64,000 nt of DNA from an uncultured Lactobacillus sp. (GTDB lineage: Bacteria; Bacillota; Bacilli; Lactobacillales; Lactobacillaceae). The notes beneath the pieces were generated by a model. The model did not search any database. It worked only from the letters and a program-made list of their open reading frames with translations, and had not been told where the DNA came from. Below are positions 12,046-22,518 of the stretch, one piece after another. A program made the position numbers and the translations under genes. The stretch is from assembly GCF_947367125.1 (NCBI RefSeq), contig NZ_CANBCQ010000001.1, forward strand, positions 105,275-169,274, given 5' to 3'. Positions within the stretch are counted from its first letter, which is position 1. Each line of letters opens with the position of its first letter.

Positions 12046-12150
12046 AGTTGTATTTGTGGAAACCTCCACATCTGCAACCGCACGGCTCGGGGTCAGAAGT
12101 CTTCTTATGTGAGAAGCACCTCAGTTCGGCGAGTCTAAGTATTTTTTCGG
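12046..12150 (+). promoter_or_regulatory. L21 leader-like 5' UTR element
   Basis: Structured GC-rich leader (tgtggaaacctccacatctgcaaccgcacggctcggggtcagaagtcttcttatgtgagaagcacctcagttcggc) immediately upstream of rplU. Confidence 0.65.
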
Positions 12151-12160
12151 AGGTGTACAA

Positions 12161-12472
12161 ATGTACGCAATTATTAAGACCGGTGGTAAGCAATACAAAG
12201 TTGCAGAAGGCGACAGCGTATTTGTAGAAAAGCTTGATGCTGAAGAAGGTAGCTCAGTAACTTTTGACGAAGTTATCCTTGTTGCTAATGGTGACGACGT
12301 TAAGGTTGGTACTCCATTAGTAGATGGTGCTAAGGTAACTGCTAAAGTTGAAAAGCAAGGCAAGGAAAAGAAGGTTGTAACTTTCAAGTACAAGCCTAAG
12401 AAGCACTCACACAGCAAGTATGGTCACCGTCAACCTTACACTAAGGTTACAGTTGAAAAGATTGAAGCTTAA
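12161..12472 (+). CDS. rplU: 50S ribosomal protein L21
   Basis: [18 protein letters not shown]... [26 protein letters not shown]. Confidence 0.98.
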   Translation: MYAIIKTGGKQYKVAEGDSVFVEKLDAEEGSSVTFDEVILVANGDDVKVGTPLVDGAKVTAKVEKQGKEKKVVTFKYKPKKHSHSKYGHRQPYTKVTVEKIEA

Positions 12473-12490
12473 TTCAGAGGTGAAATGAAT

Positions 12491-12781
12491 ATGAACATTT
12501 TAGGTATGAAATTATACGCTCACCACAAGGGTGGTGGTTCTACTGCCAACGGTCGTAACTCAGCTGGTCGTCGTTTAGGCGCTAAGGCTGGTGACGGTCA
12601 AACTATCCACGCAGGTACTATTATTTACCGTCAACGTGGTACTAAGATTCACCCAGGCAAGAACGTAGGTCAAGGTGGAGACGACACTTTATTTGCACTC
12701 GTTAACGGCGTTGTTAAGTTTGAACGTCTTGGCAAGTACAAGAAGCAAGTTTCTGTATACCCAGCTGAAGAAGCTAAGTAA
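12491..12781 (+). CDS. rpmA: 50S ribosomal protein L27
   Basis: [27 protein letters not shown]...; ATG 12491 is better spaced from gaggtg than 12485. Confidence 0.97.
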   Translation: MNILGMKLYAHHKGGGSTANGRNSAGRRLGAKAGDGQTIHAGTIIYRQRGTKIHPGKNVGQGGDDTLFALVNGVVKFERLGKYKKQVSVYPAEEAK

Positions 12782-12896
12782 TTCAGAGATTAACCTAAAA
12801 AGGCGAGTAGCATAGGCCACCCGTCTTTTTTTATGGCTTTTTCCCTCCAGAAGTAGGTATAATTAAAGCAATATACTATAAAAGAAGGTTTCTGAG

Positions 12897-14006
12897 ATGG
12901 AAAATAAGCAAGAACTACTATCTTTAATTAATCAGCGAATTGCACACGTAACCGATTTGATTAAAGAAGAAAATGCAGATGCCTTGATTATCTTTAATCA
13001 GGCTAATTATCGCTATCTAACCAATTTTACCGGTGAAGAAGCACAGCTAATTTTAACAGCGAGTGGTGAACGAGTATTGTTGTCAGATTCTCGTTTTGCC
13101 GGTCAAATTAAGGCTCAGGCACCAGGTGAAATGGATGTCGTAATGAAGCATTCAAGTGATTATGAAGAGCTTACTAAGGCTTTGAAAAAGATGAATGTCA
13201 AAAAGGTCTTAGTTGAAGGCGAGTTTGTCTCAGCTAGTGAGTATGAAAAGCTAAAGCAATTAAATCCAGAACTTGAATTTGTGATGGTTGAAGAATTGGT
13301 TGAGCGAGTACGTAATATTAAAGATGACCTTGAAATTGCCGCATTGCGCAAAGCAATCGATATCTCAATGGAGAGTTTTAAAGGCATTTTGCCAATGATT
13401 AAACCCGGGGTTAAAGAACGTGCAATTGGTGCCAAATTAGACTATTTGTTTAAAGTTAATGGCGGTGATGGTCCTGACTTTGACACAATTGTAGCTTCTG
13501 GCGTACGTTCTGCTTGGGCTCATGGTGTTGCTAGTGACAAGGAACTAGCTGAAGGCGACATGATTGTCATTGACTTTGGTAGCTTTTATCATGGCTATGC
13601 GGCCGATATTACTAGAACCGTTGCCTTAGGTGAAGTTGATGCTGAAATGCATAAGATTTATGATATTGTGCATGAAGCACAGCGCCGCGGCATTGCGGCT
13701 GCAGTTGCGGGCAATACTGGCCATGATGTTGACAAAGCCGCGCGTGATTATATCACCGAACAAGGCTATGGACAATATTTTGGTCACGGAATTGGTCATG
13801 GGATTGGCTTAGAAATTCATGAATTATGTCAACCTGCCTTGCCATTTAGAACAACTAAGTTGGTAAATAACATGGTTCACACAGTTGAACCAGGAATTTA
13901 TTTGCCAGATAAAGGCGGAGTTAGAATTGAAGATGATATCTTAGTTCATGACCAAACACCAGAAACTTTGTCAACTTTGCCTAAAGATGAGCTAATTTCA
14001 CTTTAA
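12897..14006 (+). CDS. pepP: Xaa-Pro aminopeptidase, M24 family
   Basis: Creatinase N-domain plus VIDFGSFYHGYAADITRT, GHGIGHGIGLEIHE, VEPGIY motifs. Confidence 0.93.
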   Translation: MENKQELLSLINQRIAHVTDLIKEENADALIIFNQANYRYLTNFTGEEAQLILTASGERVLLSDSRFAGQIKAQAPGEMDVVMKHSSDYEELTKALKKMNVKKVLVEGEFVSASEYEKLKQLNPELEFVMVEELVERVRNIKDDLEIAALRKAIDISMESFKGILPMIKPGVKERAIGAKLDYLFKVNGGDGPDFDTIVASGVRSAWAHGVASDKELAEGDMIVIDFGSFYHGYAADITRTVALGEVDAEMHKIYDIVHEAQRRGIAAAVAGNTGHDVDKAARDYITEQGYGQYFGHGIGHGIGLEIHELCQPALPFRTTKLVNNMVHTVEPGIYLPDKGGVRIEDDILVHDQTPETLSTLPKDELISL

Positions 14007-14086
14007 TAGCTATTTAATTTGTCGTATTTATGGCAAAAAGGCTTCAAGATTGGTAAGATAATAATTGTAGAAATGAGGGACTTAAT

Positions 14087-14656
14087 ATGACAATGATTTC
14101 AGTAAACGAATTCAAGAATGGCTTAACTATTCAATACAACAACGACTTATGGCGCATCATTGAATTCCAACACGTAAAACCAGGTAAGGGTAGTGCCTTT
14201 GTACGTTCAAAGCTTAAGAGTTTAAGAACTGGGGCTGTACAAGAAAATACTTTCCGTTCAACTGCTAAGGTTGAAACTGCAGACATTCAAACTAAGTCAA
14301 TGCAATACTTGTACAACGATGGTTCAAGTTACGTATTTATGGACACTTCTACTTATGACCAATTGGCTATTCCAAATGAACAAATTGGCGATGAAGCTAA
14401 TTACTTATTGGAAAACATGGTTGTTAACGTAATTATGCACGAAGGTGAAACTTTAGGTATTCAATTGCCTAACACTGTTGATTTGAAGGTTGCTAAGACT
14501 GAACCTAATATCAAGGGTGATACGTCATCAGGTGGTGGTAAGCCAGCTACTATGGAAACTGGTTTGGTAGTTAACGTACCATTCTTCATTAATGAAGGTG
14601 ACGTTTTGACTATCAACACTGCTGATGGTACTTACGTATCACGTGCAAACAAGTAG
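14087..14656 (+). CDS. efp: Elongation factor P
   Basis: [37 protein letters not shown]. Confidence 0.97.
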   Translation: MTMISVNEFKNGLTIQYNNDLWRIIEFQHVKPGKGSAFVRSKLKSLRTGAVQENTFRSTAKVETADIQTKSMQYLYNDGSSYVFMDTSTYDQLAIPNEQIGDEANYLLENMVVNVIMHEGETLGIQLPNTVDLKVAKTEPNIKGDTSSGGGKPATMETGLVVNVPFFINEGDVLTINTADGTYVSRANK

Positions 14657-14675
14657 TTTATTTGAGGTAAACAAA

Positions 14676-15110
14676 ATGGCAGATAGTTCAAAGATTCTCT
14701 TAAGTGGTGAAGGAAACAGCGAACAAATTAAAATTGATCCAAGTGTTCTAGAAGTTATTTTGGGTATTGCTGCAGAAAAAGTTGATGGCGTTGCTGGGAT
14801 GCGTGGTAGCTTAAAGTCAGGTCTTAACTGGGTTTTAGGCCGCGAAGATCACGGCAAGGGTGTAAATATTGGCGTTGATGAAGATGGTAAATTAGTTGCT
14901 GATATCTATGTTTACCTTGAAAGCGGCGTTAATGTTCCTAAGGTTGCAATGACCTTGCAAAAGAAGCTTAAAGCACAATTACTGCAAATGACAGACCTTG
15001 AATTAAAGGCAATTAACGTTCATGTTGTAGGTTTAGTTTTCCCAGAAGATGAAGACGAAACTGAACAGGCTACTTCAGAGCTGTTTCCGGAGGACGAAGA
15101 AGAGAAATAA
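14676..15110 (+). CDS. Asp23/Gls24 family envelope stress response protein
   Basis: KIDPSVLEVILGIAAEKVDGVAGMRGSLKSGLNWVLGREDHGKGVNI; ATG 14676 after ttgaggt. Confidence 0.9.
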   Translation: MADSSKILLSGEGNSEQIKIDPSVLEVILGIAAEKVDGVAGMRGSLKSGLNWVLGREDHGKGVNIGVDEDGKLVADIYVYLESGVNVPKVAMTLQKKLKAQLLQMTDLELKAINVHVVGLVFPEDEDETEQATSELFPEDEEEK

Positions 15111-15502
15111 TGAACCAACACGAAAGTCGAAAAGTTGCTATGCAAGCAGTCTATTTGGCTAATCAAGAGCCAGATTTAACTGCTGAAGAAGTTGAAGCAA
15201 AAGTCGTCGCAACACTTAATTTAAAACAGCTTTCTACCTACTCTAAGAAACTGATCGAAGGCGTGCTTGAAGACCGTGAAGATTTGCAGTCTGAACTAAC
15301 TAGCCATTTAAAAAAAGGCTGGCGTCTTGAACGTGTAAGTCAAACTGTAGTAGCTATCATGGAAGTTGCTTTGTTTGAAATTAAACATAGTGATGAAATT
15401 GATGCTAAAGCGGCAGTTAACGAAGCTTTAAATTTATGTGACGAATTTGCTGAGCCTAAAGAAAAGCCATTTATTAATGGTATGTTAGCAAACTTTGTTT
15501 AA
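15110..15502 (+). CDS. nusB: Transcription antitermination protein NusB
   Basis: MNQHESRKVAMQAVYL... INEALNLCDEFAEPKEKPFINGMLANFV-like C-terminus. Confidence 0.95.
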   Translation: MNQHESRKVAMQAVYLANQEPDLTAEEVEAKVVATLNLKQLSTYSKKLIEGVLEDREDLQSELTSHLKKGWRLERVSQTVVAIMEVALFEIKHSDEIDAKAAVNEALNLCDEFAEPKEKPFINGMLANFV

Positions 15503-15510
15503 TAGCGATG

Positions 15511-15541
15511 AATAGCCGGCATTTTGCCGGTTATTTTTTTA
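15511..15541 (+). terminator. Hairpin plus T run between nusB and folD
   Basis: aatagccggca tttt gccggttatttttttac. Confidence 0.75.
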
Positions 15542-15558
15542 CTAAAGGAGACGATTTA

Positions 15559-16410
15559 ATGGGAAAAATTCTTGATGGTAAAGCATTTGCAAATGAGTTA
15601 GGACAAAATCTTAAAGAAAAGGTTAATAATTTAAAAAAAGAAGGAATAACACCACATTTTTGCGTAATAAATATTGGAGACAATCCTGCTAGCAAGATCT
15701 ATGTCCGGACAAAAAAACGGCGTGCAGACAAGATGGGGATTATTCAAGATATTTATCAATTGTCGGCTGATACAAAACAAGAAGAAGCATTGACTTTAAT
15801 TGATAAATTGAATGCTGATCCTGAAATTAATGGCGTAATGGTACAATTGCCAGCGCCAAAGCAAATTGATGCAGATGAGTTACTGGAGAGAATTGATCCT
15901 AATAAAGACGTTGATGGTTTAACGCCGATTAATGTTGGTCATCTTTGGATGGGAGACCATTTCGTTGAACCCGCTACAGCCGAAGGAATTATTGCTCTTT
16001 TGAAGCATTATGAAATTCCGTTAGCTGGTAAAAAGGCAGTAGTGATAGGCCGCAGCAATATTGTTGGAAAACCCATGGCAGCTTTGCTACTGGAAGAAAA
16101 CGCAACAGTTACTATTTGTCATCTCTATACTGAAAATTTGGCTGAGATCACTAAGCAAGCTGATATCATTGTCTCTGCTACTGGACAGGCATTTCTAGTC
16201 ACTGCTGATATGGTAAAAGATGGAGCAGTTGTAGTTGATGTGGGGATGAATCACGTTGATGGCAAATTGGTCGGCGACGTAGATTTTGATAGTGTGAAAG
16301 AAAAAGCTAGCTATATTACCCCAGTCCCTGGCGGTGTCGGTCCACTTACAGTACAATTCTTAATGGAAGCAGTAGTTAAATTGACTAGGAGACAACATGA
16401 CCGAGAATAA
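15559..16410 (+). CDS. folD: Methylenetetrahydrofolate dehydrogenase/cyclohydrolase
   Basis: MVQLPAPKQID, KDVDGLTPINVG, VIGRSNIVGKPMAALL, ITPVPGGVGPLT; ATG 15559 after aaaggag. Confidence 0.97.
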   Translation: MGKILDGKAFANELGQNLKEKVNNLKKEGITPHFCVINIGDNPASKIYVRTKKRRADKMGIIQDIYQLSADTKQEEALTLIDKLNADPEINGVMVQLPAPKQIDADELLERIDPNKDVDGLTPINVGHLWMGDHFVEPATAEGIIALLKHYEIPLAGKKAVVIGRSNIVGKPMAALLLEENATVTICHLYTENLAEITKQADIIVSATGQAFLVTADMVKDGAVVVDVGMNHVDGKLVGDVDFDSVKEKASYITPVPGGVGPLTVQFLMEAVVKLTRRQHDRE

Positions 16411-17743
16411 ATATTTAACGGTTACTGATTTAAATTACTATATTACGCAAAAATTTAAGAATGACCCGTATTTGCACAAAGTCTTTTTACAGGGTGAATT
16501 ATCCAATTTTCGCTATCGGCGTAATTCGCATCAGTATTTTTCATTAAAAGATGAAAAATCAAAAATTAATGTGGTAATGTTTCGTTCTTTCTTTGATAAG
16601 GTGAAATTTAAGCCCGAAGAAGGGATGAAAGTCTACGTTGTTGGCTATGTTAGTGTTTATGGCCCACAAGGTTCATATCAATTTTATGCAGAACAGATGG
16701 AACCAGCTGGTCTGGGAGCTTTATATGAACAACTAAAGCAATTGCAAGCAAAATTATCCAAGGAAGGATTATTTGATCCTGCTCATAAAAAGCCTTTGCC
16801 TCATTTTCCCGATCGAATTGCGGTAGTTACTAGTGCTTCGGGTGCGGTTATTCACGATATTATGGTGACTGCTAATCGGCGCTTTCCTCATGCTGAAATT
16901 GATTTGTATCCTGCACAAGTACAAGGAGATACCGCAGCTGATTCTTTGGTAAAAGCAATGCAGCAAATTGCCGTTCAGGGCGATAAATATGATGTAATGA
17001 TCATTGGTCGTGGTGGTGGTTCGCTAGAGGATTTGTGGCCATTTAATGAGGAGAAAGTTGTACGACAAGTTTATGCAATGCCCATGCCAGTAATTTCTTC
17101 AGTTGGGCACGAAACTGATACTACCTTGTGTGACTTGGTTGCTGATGCGCGGGCGGCAACGCCAACTGCAGCGGCTGAATATGCTACGCCGAATACGCTA
17201 GATGAAATTGCTCATCTCAAGCAGTTAACTAGTCAGTTGGTAGCTGGTATGCAGAATATCATTCGTTCAAAACGTGATCGTTTAAGTCGTGTGCAGAATT
17301 CGGTAATTATGCGCGAGCCTACTAGATTATATGATCAACAAATTCAACAAGTTGATCAATTGCAGCAGCGACTGCAAAATAGTATGCAGAATCAGCTTAC
17401 TCATGTTGATCAAGGCTATCAATTGTTAAAACAACGTTTATTCAGTGCTAGCCCGGATAAAAGAGTTAACCAAATGAAGCAGCAGGAGCAGTTCTTGCAA
17501 AAGCGTTTAGTTGATAATATGCAACACTATTTGAAGAACAAGCATAATGAATTTGCTCAGGTGATGCAGCAGTTAGATGACTATAGTCCTTTGAAGACCT
17601 TAGAGCGTGGTTTTGTTTACTCAACTGATGAACAAGGACAGACAATTAGTTCTGTTAAGCAAGTACATCAAGATGATCATTTGTTATTGCATTTTAAAGA
17701 TGGACAAGTTGATGCAGTGGTTACGAAGATAAAGGAAAAATAA
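16397..17743 (+). CDS. xseA: Exodeoxyribonuclease VII large subunit
   Basis: YLTVTDLNYYITQKFKNDPYLHKVFLQGELSNF; IIGRGGGSLEDLWPFNEE. Confidence 0.97.
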   Translation: MTENKYLTVTDLNYYITQKFKNDPYLHKVFLQGELSNFRYRRNSHQYFSLKDEKSKINVVMFRSFFDKVKFKPEEGMKVYVVGYVSVYGPQGSYQFYAEQMEPAGLGALYEQLKQLQAKLSKEGLFDPAHKKPLPHFPDRIAVVTSASGAVIHDIMVTANRRFPHAEIDLYPAQVQGDTAADSLVKAMQQIAVQGDKYDVMIIGRGGGSLEDLWPFNEEKVVRQVYAMPMPVISSVGHETDTTLCDLVADARAATPTAAAEYATPNTLDEIAHLKQLTSQLVAGMQNIIRSKRDRLSRVQNSVIMREPTRLYDQQIQQVDQLQQRLQNSMQNQLTHVDQGYQLLKQRLFSASPDKRVNQMKQQEQFLQKRLVDNMQHYLKNKHNEFAQVMQQLDDYSPLKTLERGFVYSTDEQGQTISSVKQVHQDDHLLLHFKDGQVDAVVTKIKEK

Positions 17744-17744
17744 A

Positions 17745-17987
17745 ATGGCAGTAAAGAAGAATAATTTTGAAGAGCAATTAACTAATTTGGAACAAATTGT
17801 ACAAAATCTTGAAAATGGTAACGTACCTTTAGAAGATGCCTTGAAGGAATTTCAAGAAGGCGTAAAAATTAGCCGTGATTTAGAAAAGAAATTAAATAGT
17901 GCTGAAGAAACTGTGGCTAAGTTAATTGATAGTGATGGCACAGAACATAAATTAGATCCTAATAACGCATCTGCACCAGAGGAATAA
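17745..17987 (+). CDS. xseB: Exodeoxyribonuclease VII small subunit
   Basis: FEEQLTNLEQIVQNLENGNVPLEDALKEFQEGV. Confidence 0.96.
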   Translation: MAVKKNNFEEQLTNLEQIVQNLENGNVPLEDALKEFQEGVKISRDLEKKLNSAEETVAKLIDSDGTEHKLDPNNASAPEE

Positions 17988-17989
17988 CA

Positions 17990-18859
17990 ATGACAGCATT
18001 TACTTATTTTAAAGAGCAATGGACACCAGTGATTGATGAGTATTTAGCTAAGCATTTAGCTGGTGAAGTTGAAGACGAAAAAATTAGTCAGATTATGGCT
18101 TATTCAGTGATGGCTGGTGGCAAGCGACTGCGTCCCTTATTATTTTTGGCTACCCTCAATGCCTTAGGTAAAAAGATTGAAGAGCCAGAAATTCGAATTG
18201 CTTGCGGAATTGAATTAATTCATACCTATTCTTTAATTCATGACGATTTGCCAGCAATGGATAATGATGATTATCGGCGCGGCAAGCTGACTAGTCACAA
18301 AAAATGGGGCGAGGCAGAAGCAATTTTAGCTGGCGATGCACTATTGCCAATGGGAATTCAATGGATTGCTGAAGGAAGTAAATCTGCTCGTTTAGTAGAA
18401 TTAATTACTAAAGCAGTTGGTCCCAATGGCATGGTTGGCGGACAATATTTAGATATTGATTCAACTAACAATGCTAGTGTTGTTGGTGACGCTAAGTTCA
18501 TTAATAAGATGGAATGGTTAAAGACTGGGTGTTTAATTCAGGCTAGTGTTGAAATGGCAGCAGTTTATGCTGATGCTAGCGAGATTGAACAAGTAAAATT
18601 GGTTGATTTTGCTAAAATCTTCGGTCGTTCATACCAGATTTATGATGATTTAGTTGATGTAGTCGAGACTAGTGAGGAAGCTGGTAAAGCAACTCATAAG
18701 GATCAAGAAGAAGGGAAAAACAATACTTTAACTTTATTGGGAATTGACCAAAGTCGCAAAGAATTAACCGACTTAATTAAGCAAGCTCAAGATGACTTGC
18801 ACGGTCTTAATGGTGAAGTATTAGCTGGCTTTTTAGATCTTTATCAAAAGGTGTTATAG
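17990..18859 (+). CDS. ispA: Farnesyl/geranyl diphosphate synthase
   Basis: GGKRLRPLL, LIHDDLPAMDNDDYRRG, YQIYDDLVDV aspartate-rich motifs. Confidence 0.95.
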   Translation: MTAFTYFKEQWTPVIDEYLAKHLAGEVEDEKISQIMAYSVMAGGKRLRPLLFLATLNALGKKIEEPEIRIACGIELIHTYSLIHDDLPAMDNDDYRRGKLTSHKKWGEAEAILAGDALLPMGIQWIAEGSKSARLVELITKAVGPNGMVGGQYLDIDSTNNASVVGDAKFINKMEWLKTGCLIQASVEMAAVYADASEIEQVKLVDFAKIFGRSYQIYDDLVDVVETSEEAGKATHKDQEEGKNNTLTLLGIDQSRKELTDLIKQAQDDLHGLNGEVLAGFLDLYQKVL

Positions 18860-19672
18860 ATGGCAAAACAAAGAGCAGATATTTTATTAGCTGAGCAAGG
18901 TATGTTTCACTCTCGTTCCGCTGCACAAAGAGCAATTATGGCAGGTTTGGTTTCTGATCATAATCATCAGCGGATCGATAAAAGTGGGACTAAGTTTCCT
19001 GAAGGTGAAAAATTTTATGTCAAAGATGATGGCAAGAAGTATGTTTCTCGTGGCGGTTTTAAGTTAGAAAAAGCATTAAAAGTCTTTGGTATTGATTTAA
19101 AAGATAAAATTTGTTTAGATATTGGTGCTTCAACTGGCGGTTTTACTGATGTTGCTTTACAAAATGGTGCTAAGATGGTTTATGCCTTAGATGTTGGCTA
19201 TAACCAATTAGCTTGGCAATTGCGCGATGATCCGCGAGTAGTCGTGATGGAAAAGCAAAATTTCCGTTACTCTAAGCCAGAAGATTTTGATCAAGGTTTG
19301 CCTGATTTTGCTATGACTGACGTATCTTTTATTTCATTGGATTTAATTATGCCGCCAATGTATGACATTTTAAAAGATCAGTGCGATGCTGTTTGCTTGA
19401 TCAAGCCACAGTTTGAGGCTGGTCCTGAAAATGTAGGCAAACATGGCATTGTTCATGATCATGAAGTGCATCGGGCAGTAATTGAGCATACGATGCAACA
19501 GGCACTAGCGCTTGGTTTTAATGTCCTAGGAGTTGATTATTCGCCAATCAAAGGTGGTAAAGGCAACATCGAATTTTTGATTCATTTACGAAAAGATCAA
19601 GCAAATGGCGGTCAAAACTTGTGGCAGGGCAATCCAGCTGAAGTGGTTGATCGTGCCGTAAACGGCTTATAG
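18860..19672 (+). CDS. tlyA: TlyA family rRNA (2'-O)-methyltransferase
   Basis: S4 domain RADILLAEQGMFHSRSAAQRAIMAGLV; CLDIGASTGGFTDVALQNGA. Confidence 0.94.
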   Translation: MAKQRADILLAEQGMFHSRSAAQRAIMAGLVSDHNHQRIDKSGTKFPEGEKFYVKDDGKKYVSRGGFKLEKALKVFGIDLKDKICLDIGASTGGFTDVALQNGAKMVYALDVGYNQLAWQLRDDPRVVVMEKQNFRYSKPEDFDQGLPDFAMTDVSFISLDLIMPPMYDILKDQCDAVCLIKPQFEAGPENVGKHGIVHDHEVHRAVIEHTMQQALALGFNVLGVDYSPIKGGKGNIEFLIHLRKDQANGGQNLWQGNPAEVVDRAVNGL

Positions 19673-19682
19673 AGGTGAAACT

Positions 19683-21365
19683 ATGCTAGTTGAGCTGGAT
19701 ATCAAAAACTTTGCAATTATTAAAAGCTTAAAAGTTCGTTTTCAGGAAAAAATGACTGTGATCATCGGTGAAACTGGTGCGGGTAAGTCAATTATTATTG
19801 ATGCTGTTTCATTATTAATGGGTGGTCGCGGTCAAAAAGAAATGATTCGTTCGGGTGAACCCAAGGCAATCATTACTGGTTTATTTGAGTTAGATGAGCA
19901 AAAAGAAAAGATTGCAGAATTATGTGATCAATATGGTTTGCCTCATGATGATGATCAATTAGTAATTAGCCGCGAATTGGCAATTAAAGGTAGAAATGTT
20001 GTGCGAATTAATGGTCAATTAACTACAATTAATGTTTTGCGGGAGATTGGCAATTACCTAGTTGATATTCATGGTCAGCATGACCAACAAATTTTGATGG
20101 ATCAAGATCGGCAGATTGATTTAGTTGATAATTATGCCCCTGCTTCTTTTAAGAGTAAGTTAGCTGCTTACCAAAATGATTTTGCTCAATGGCAAAAGCT
20201 GACTAGTCAATTACGGCATTTACGCCAAGATGCCCAAGAATTAGCTCAAAAGCAAGATATTTTGCAGTTTCAAAATAATGAGCTAGAAGCAGCTGATCTG
20301 GAGGATCCGCAAGAAGATGAAAAGCTTGAAGAAGAATACAACGAACTTAACAATTATCAAAAGATCGCAGATACTGCTAACTATTTCATGCAATTGTATG
20401 ATGACGATGAGCACGGAATTGCGACTTTATTGGGGGATGCACAAAATGCGGCAACTGACTTGACTGAATTTGGTTCTAAGTTTAAAGACTTTGCTAAAAC
20501 TGTTGATGATGGTGTTTATGCATTGAATGATGCCCGAAGCGAATTGTCTAATTTAATGGATGCAATGGACTTTGATGAAGAACGCTTCCAATATGTGACT
20601 AACCGTTTGGATACTTTGAATTCGTTGAAGAAAAAATATGGTCCAACCTTAGCTGATGTTTTTGCCTTCTATGAAAAAGTGCAAAAAGAACTCAGTCAAT
20701 TTGAAACTGGCGGATTAGATGAAGAAAAGCTGCAAGCAGAAGTTGCTAAAATTGAAGAGAAACTGACCCAAGAAGCTCGCAAGCTGCATTTAACCCGAGA
20801 AAAAGTGGCTCATTCACTAGAAGAACAAATTAAGCAAGAGCTGGCTGATCTTTATATGGAAAAGGCTCGTTTTTCAATTAATTTTGATGAAACCAAGACT
20901 TTTACCGATAAAGGAACCGATGCGATTGTATTTTTAATTGCTCCTAATCCCGGTGAAGATTTGATGCCATTAGTAAGGATTGTTTCTGGTGGTGAGCAAT
21001 CAAGATTAATTTTAGCTTTAAAGGCAATCTTTAGCCGAGTTGAACCAGTTGGCACTATGATTTTTGACGAAATTGATACCGGTGTTTCTGGTCGGGTATC
21101 AGCATCTATTGGTAAAAAAATGCATTCAATCGGCCGCAATAAGCAGGTCATTGCGATTACGCACTCACCTCAAGTGGCTGCAGCCGGAGATCAGCGTTAT
21201 TTAGTGGCTAAGCAGGTTAAAGATGGCTCAACTTTCACGCAGATTGGGCCGCTTAGCAAGGAAGAGACCATTACGGCAATTGCTCAAATGATGGCTGGAC
21301 AAGATGTAACAGATGCAGCAAAGAAAAATGCTGCTGATTTGATTAAGAGTATTAAAGATGACTAG
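19683..21365 (+). CDS. recN: DNA repair protein RecN
   Basis: Walker A GETGAGKSIIIDAVSLLMGGRG; HGQHDQQILMD; VSGGEQSRLILALK. Confidence 0.97.
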   Translation: MLVELDIKNFAIIKSLKVRFQEKMTVIIGETGAGKSIIIDAVSLLMGGRGQKEMIRSGEPKAIITGLFELDEQKEKIAELCDQYGLPHDDDQLVISRELAIKGRNVVRINGQLTTINVLREIGNYLVDIHGQHDQQILMDQDRQIDLVDNYAPASFKSKLAAYQNDFAQWQKLTSQLRHLRQDAQELAQKQDILQFQNNELEAADLEDPQEDEKLEEEYNELNNYQKIADTANYFMQLYDDDEHGIATLLGDAQNAATDLTEFGSKFKDFAKTVDDGVYALNDARSELSNLMDAMDFDEERFQYVTNRLDTLNSLKKKYGPTLADVFAFYEKVQKELSQFETGGLDEEKLQAEVAKIEEKLTQEARKLHLTREKVAHSLEEQIKQELADLYMEKARFSINFDETKTFTDKGTDAIVFLIAPNPGEDLMPLVRIVSGGEQSRLILALKAIFSRVEPVGTMIFDEIDTGVSGRVSASIGKKMHSIGRNKQVIAITHSPQVAAAGDQRYLVAKQVKDGSTFTQIGPLSKEETITAIAQMMAGQDVTDAAKKNAADLIKSIKDD

Positions 21366-21795
21366 TATTAGTAAATTTTGGCGTGATTTTTGCACGAAAC
21401 ATCAGGTTAATCCTGCAGCATTAGAAGGTGCATTTGCATTTGGTGCGAACAGTCATGATGCTAATGTACTTAGTGATTTAGTCAATCGCGGTATTAAAAC
21501 AGCAACAACCAGCATTTATTCAACGCAAGAGGATGTACCAGTTGTAGGGATGTATGCGATTGTTTTAAATGGACAAAATGAACCGGTTTGTGTTGTCCAA
21601 AATGAAACTGTTGAAATCATGCCTTTTAAAAATGTTTCAGCAAAACATGCCTATCTAGAAGGTGAAGGCGATCGTTCATATGAATCTTGGCGTCAAGTGC
21701 ACCAAATTTTTTTTGCTCGAGAATGTCAAGAACTAGGACGTGAATTTACAGATGAGACTGAAGTTGTCTGTGAAACTTTTAAGAAAATAGATTAG
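21358..21795 (+). CDS. ASCH domain protein
   Basis: FGANSHDANVLSDLVNRGIKTATTSIYS... EGEGDRSYESWRQVHQIFFARE; overlaps recN by 8 nt. Confidence 0.82.
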   Translation: MTSISKFWRDFCTKHQVNPAALEGAFAFGANSHDANVLSDLVNRGIKTATTSIYSTQEDVPVVGMYAIVLNGQNEPVCVVQNETVEIMPFKNVSAKHAYLEGEGDRSYESWRQVHQIFFARECQELGREFTDETEVVCETFKKID

Positions 21796-21901
21796 AAAGG
21801 CAGGCAAATTTTTGTCTGTTTTTTTACATGTAAAGAGAAAACTTGAAAAACAAGCAATTTTAGTGCAAACTAGATATATTACTAGTTAAGAGGAGTTCAG
21901 C

Positions 21902-22516
21902 ATGGCAGATAAAGGTTTATTACTTGTGCTTTCTGGTCCTTCCGGCGTTGGTAAAGGAACTGTTAAAAGTGCGATTGTTGAGAACAAAGTTTTTCCTTTT
22001 GAATATTCAGTCTCAATGACTACGCGTAAGCCTCGACCAGGTGAAGTTGATGGTCAAGATTATTTCTTTGTAAGTGAAGAACGTTTTCAAGAAGCTATTA
22101 AAAATGGTGAGTTATTAGAATATAATAATTATGTTGGTCACTATTATGGTACGCCTCTTGCTCCAGTAAAAGAAATGCTTCATGAAGGCAAGGATGTTTT
22201 ATTGGAAATTGATGTGAATGGTGCACAAAAAGTTCGTGAGAAGATGCCAGATGGTGTATTTATCTTTTTAACGCCACCAGATTTACATACATTACATTTG
22301 CGTCTAGAACACCGGGGCACGGAGTCTGAAGATGTAATTCGTGGTCGGATTAAACAGGCGCGTAATGAAATTTTAGAGATGGAAGACTATGATTATGCAG
22401 TAGTTAATGATACAGTAGCTAATGCAGTTGATCATATTAAAGCAATCGTTGATGCAGAACATGTCAGTGTTAAACGTGTAATTGATGACTATCGTAAGAT
22501 GGTCAAGGAGGATTAA
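21902..22516 (+). CDS. gmk: Guanylate kinase
   Basis: [33 protein letters not shown]. Confidence 0.97.
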   Translation: MADKGLLLVLSGPSGVGKGTVKSAIVENKVFPFEYSVSMTTRKPRPGEVDGQDYFFVSEERFQEAIKNGELLEYNNYVGHYYGTPLAPVKEMLHEGKDVLLEIDVNGAQKVREKMPDGVFIFLTPPDLHTLHLRLEHRGTESEDVIRGRIKQARNEILEMEDYDYAVVNDTVANAVDHIKAIVDAEHVSVKRVIDDYRKMVKED

Positions 22517-22518
22517 TT

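Noticed and set aside
21358-21795. ASCH protein considered as a toxin-antitoxin or defence component
   Set aside because: No partner gene; simple overlap with recN and ordinary ASCH features only.
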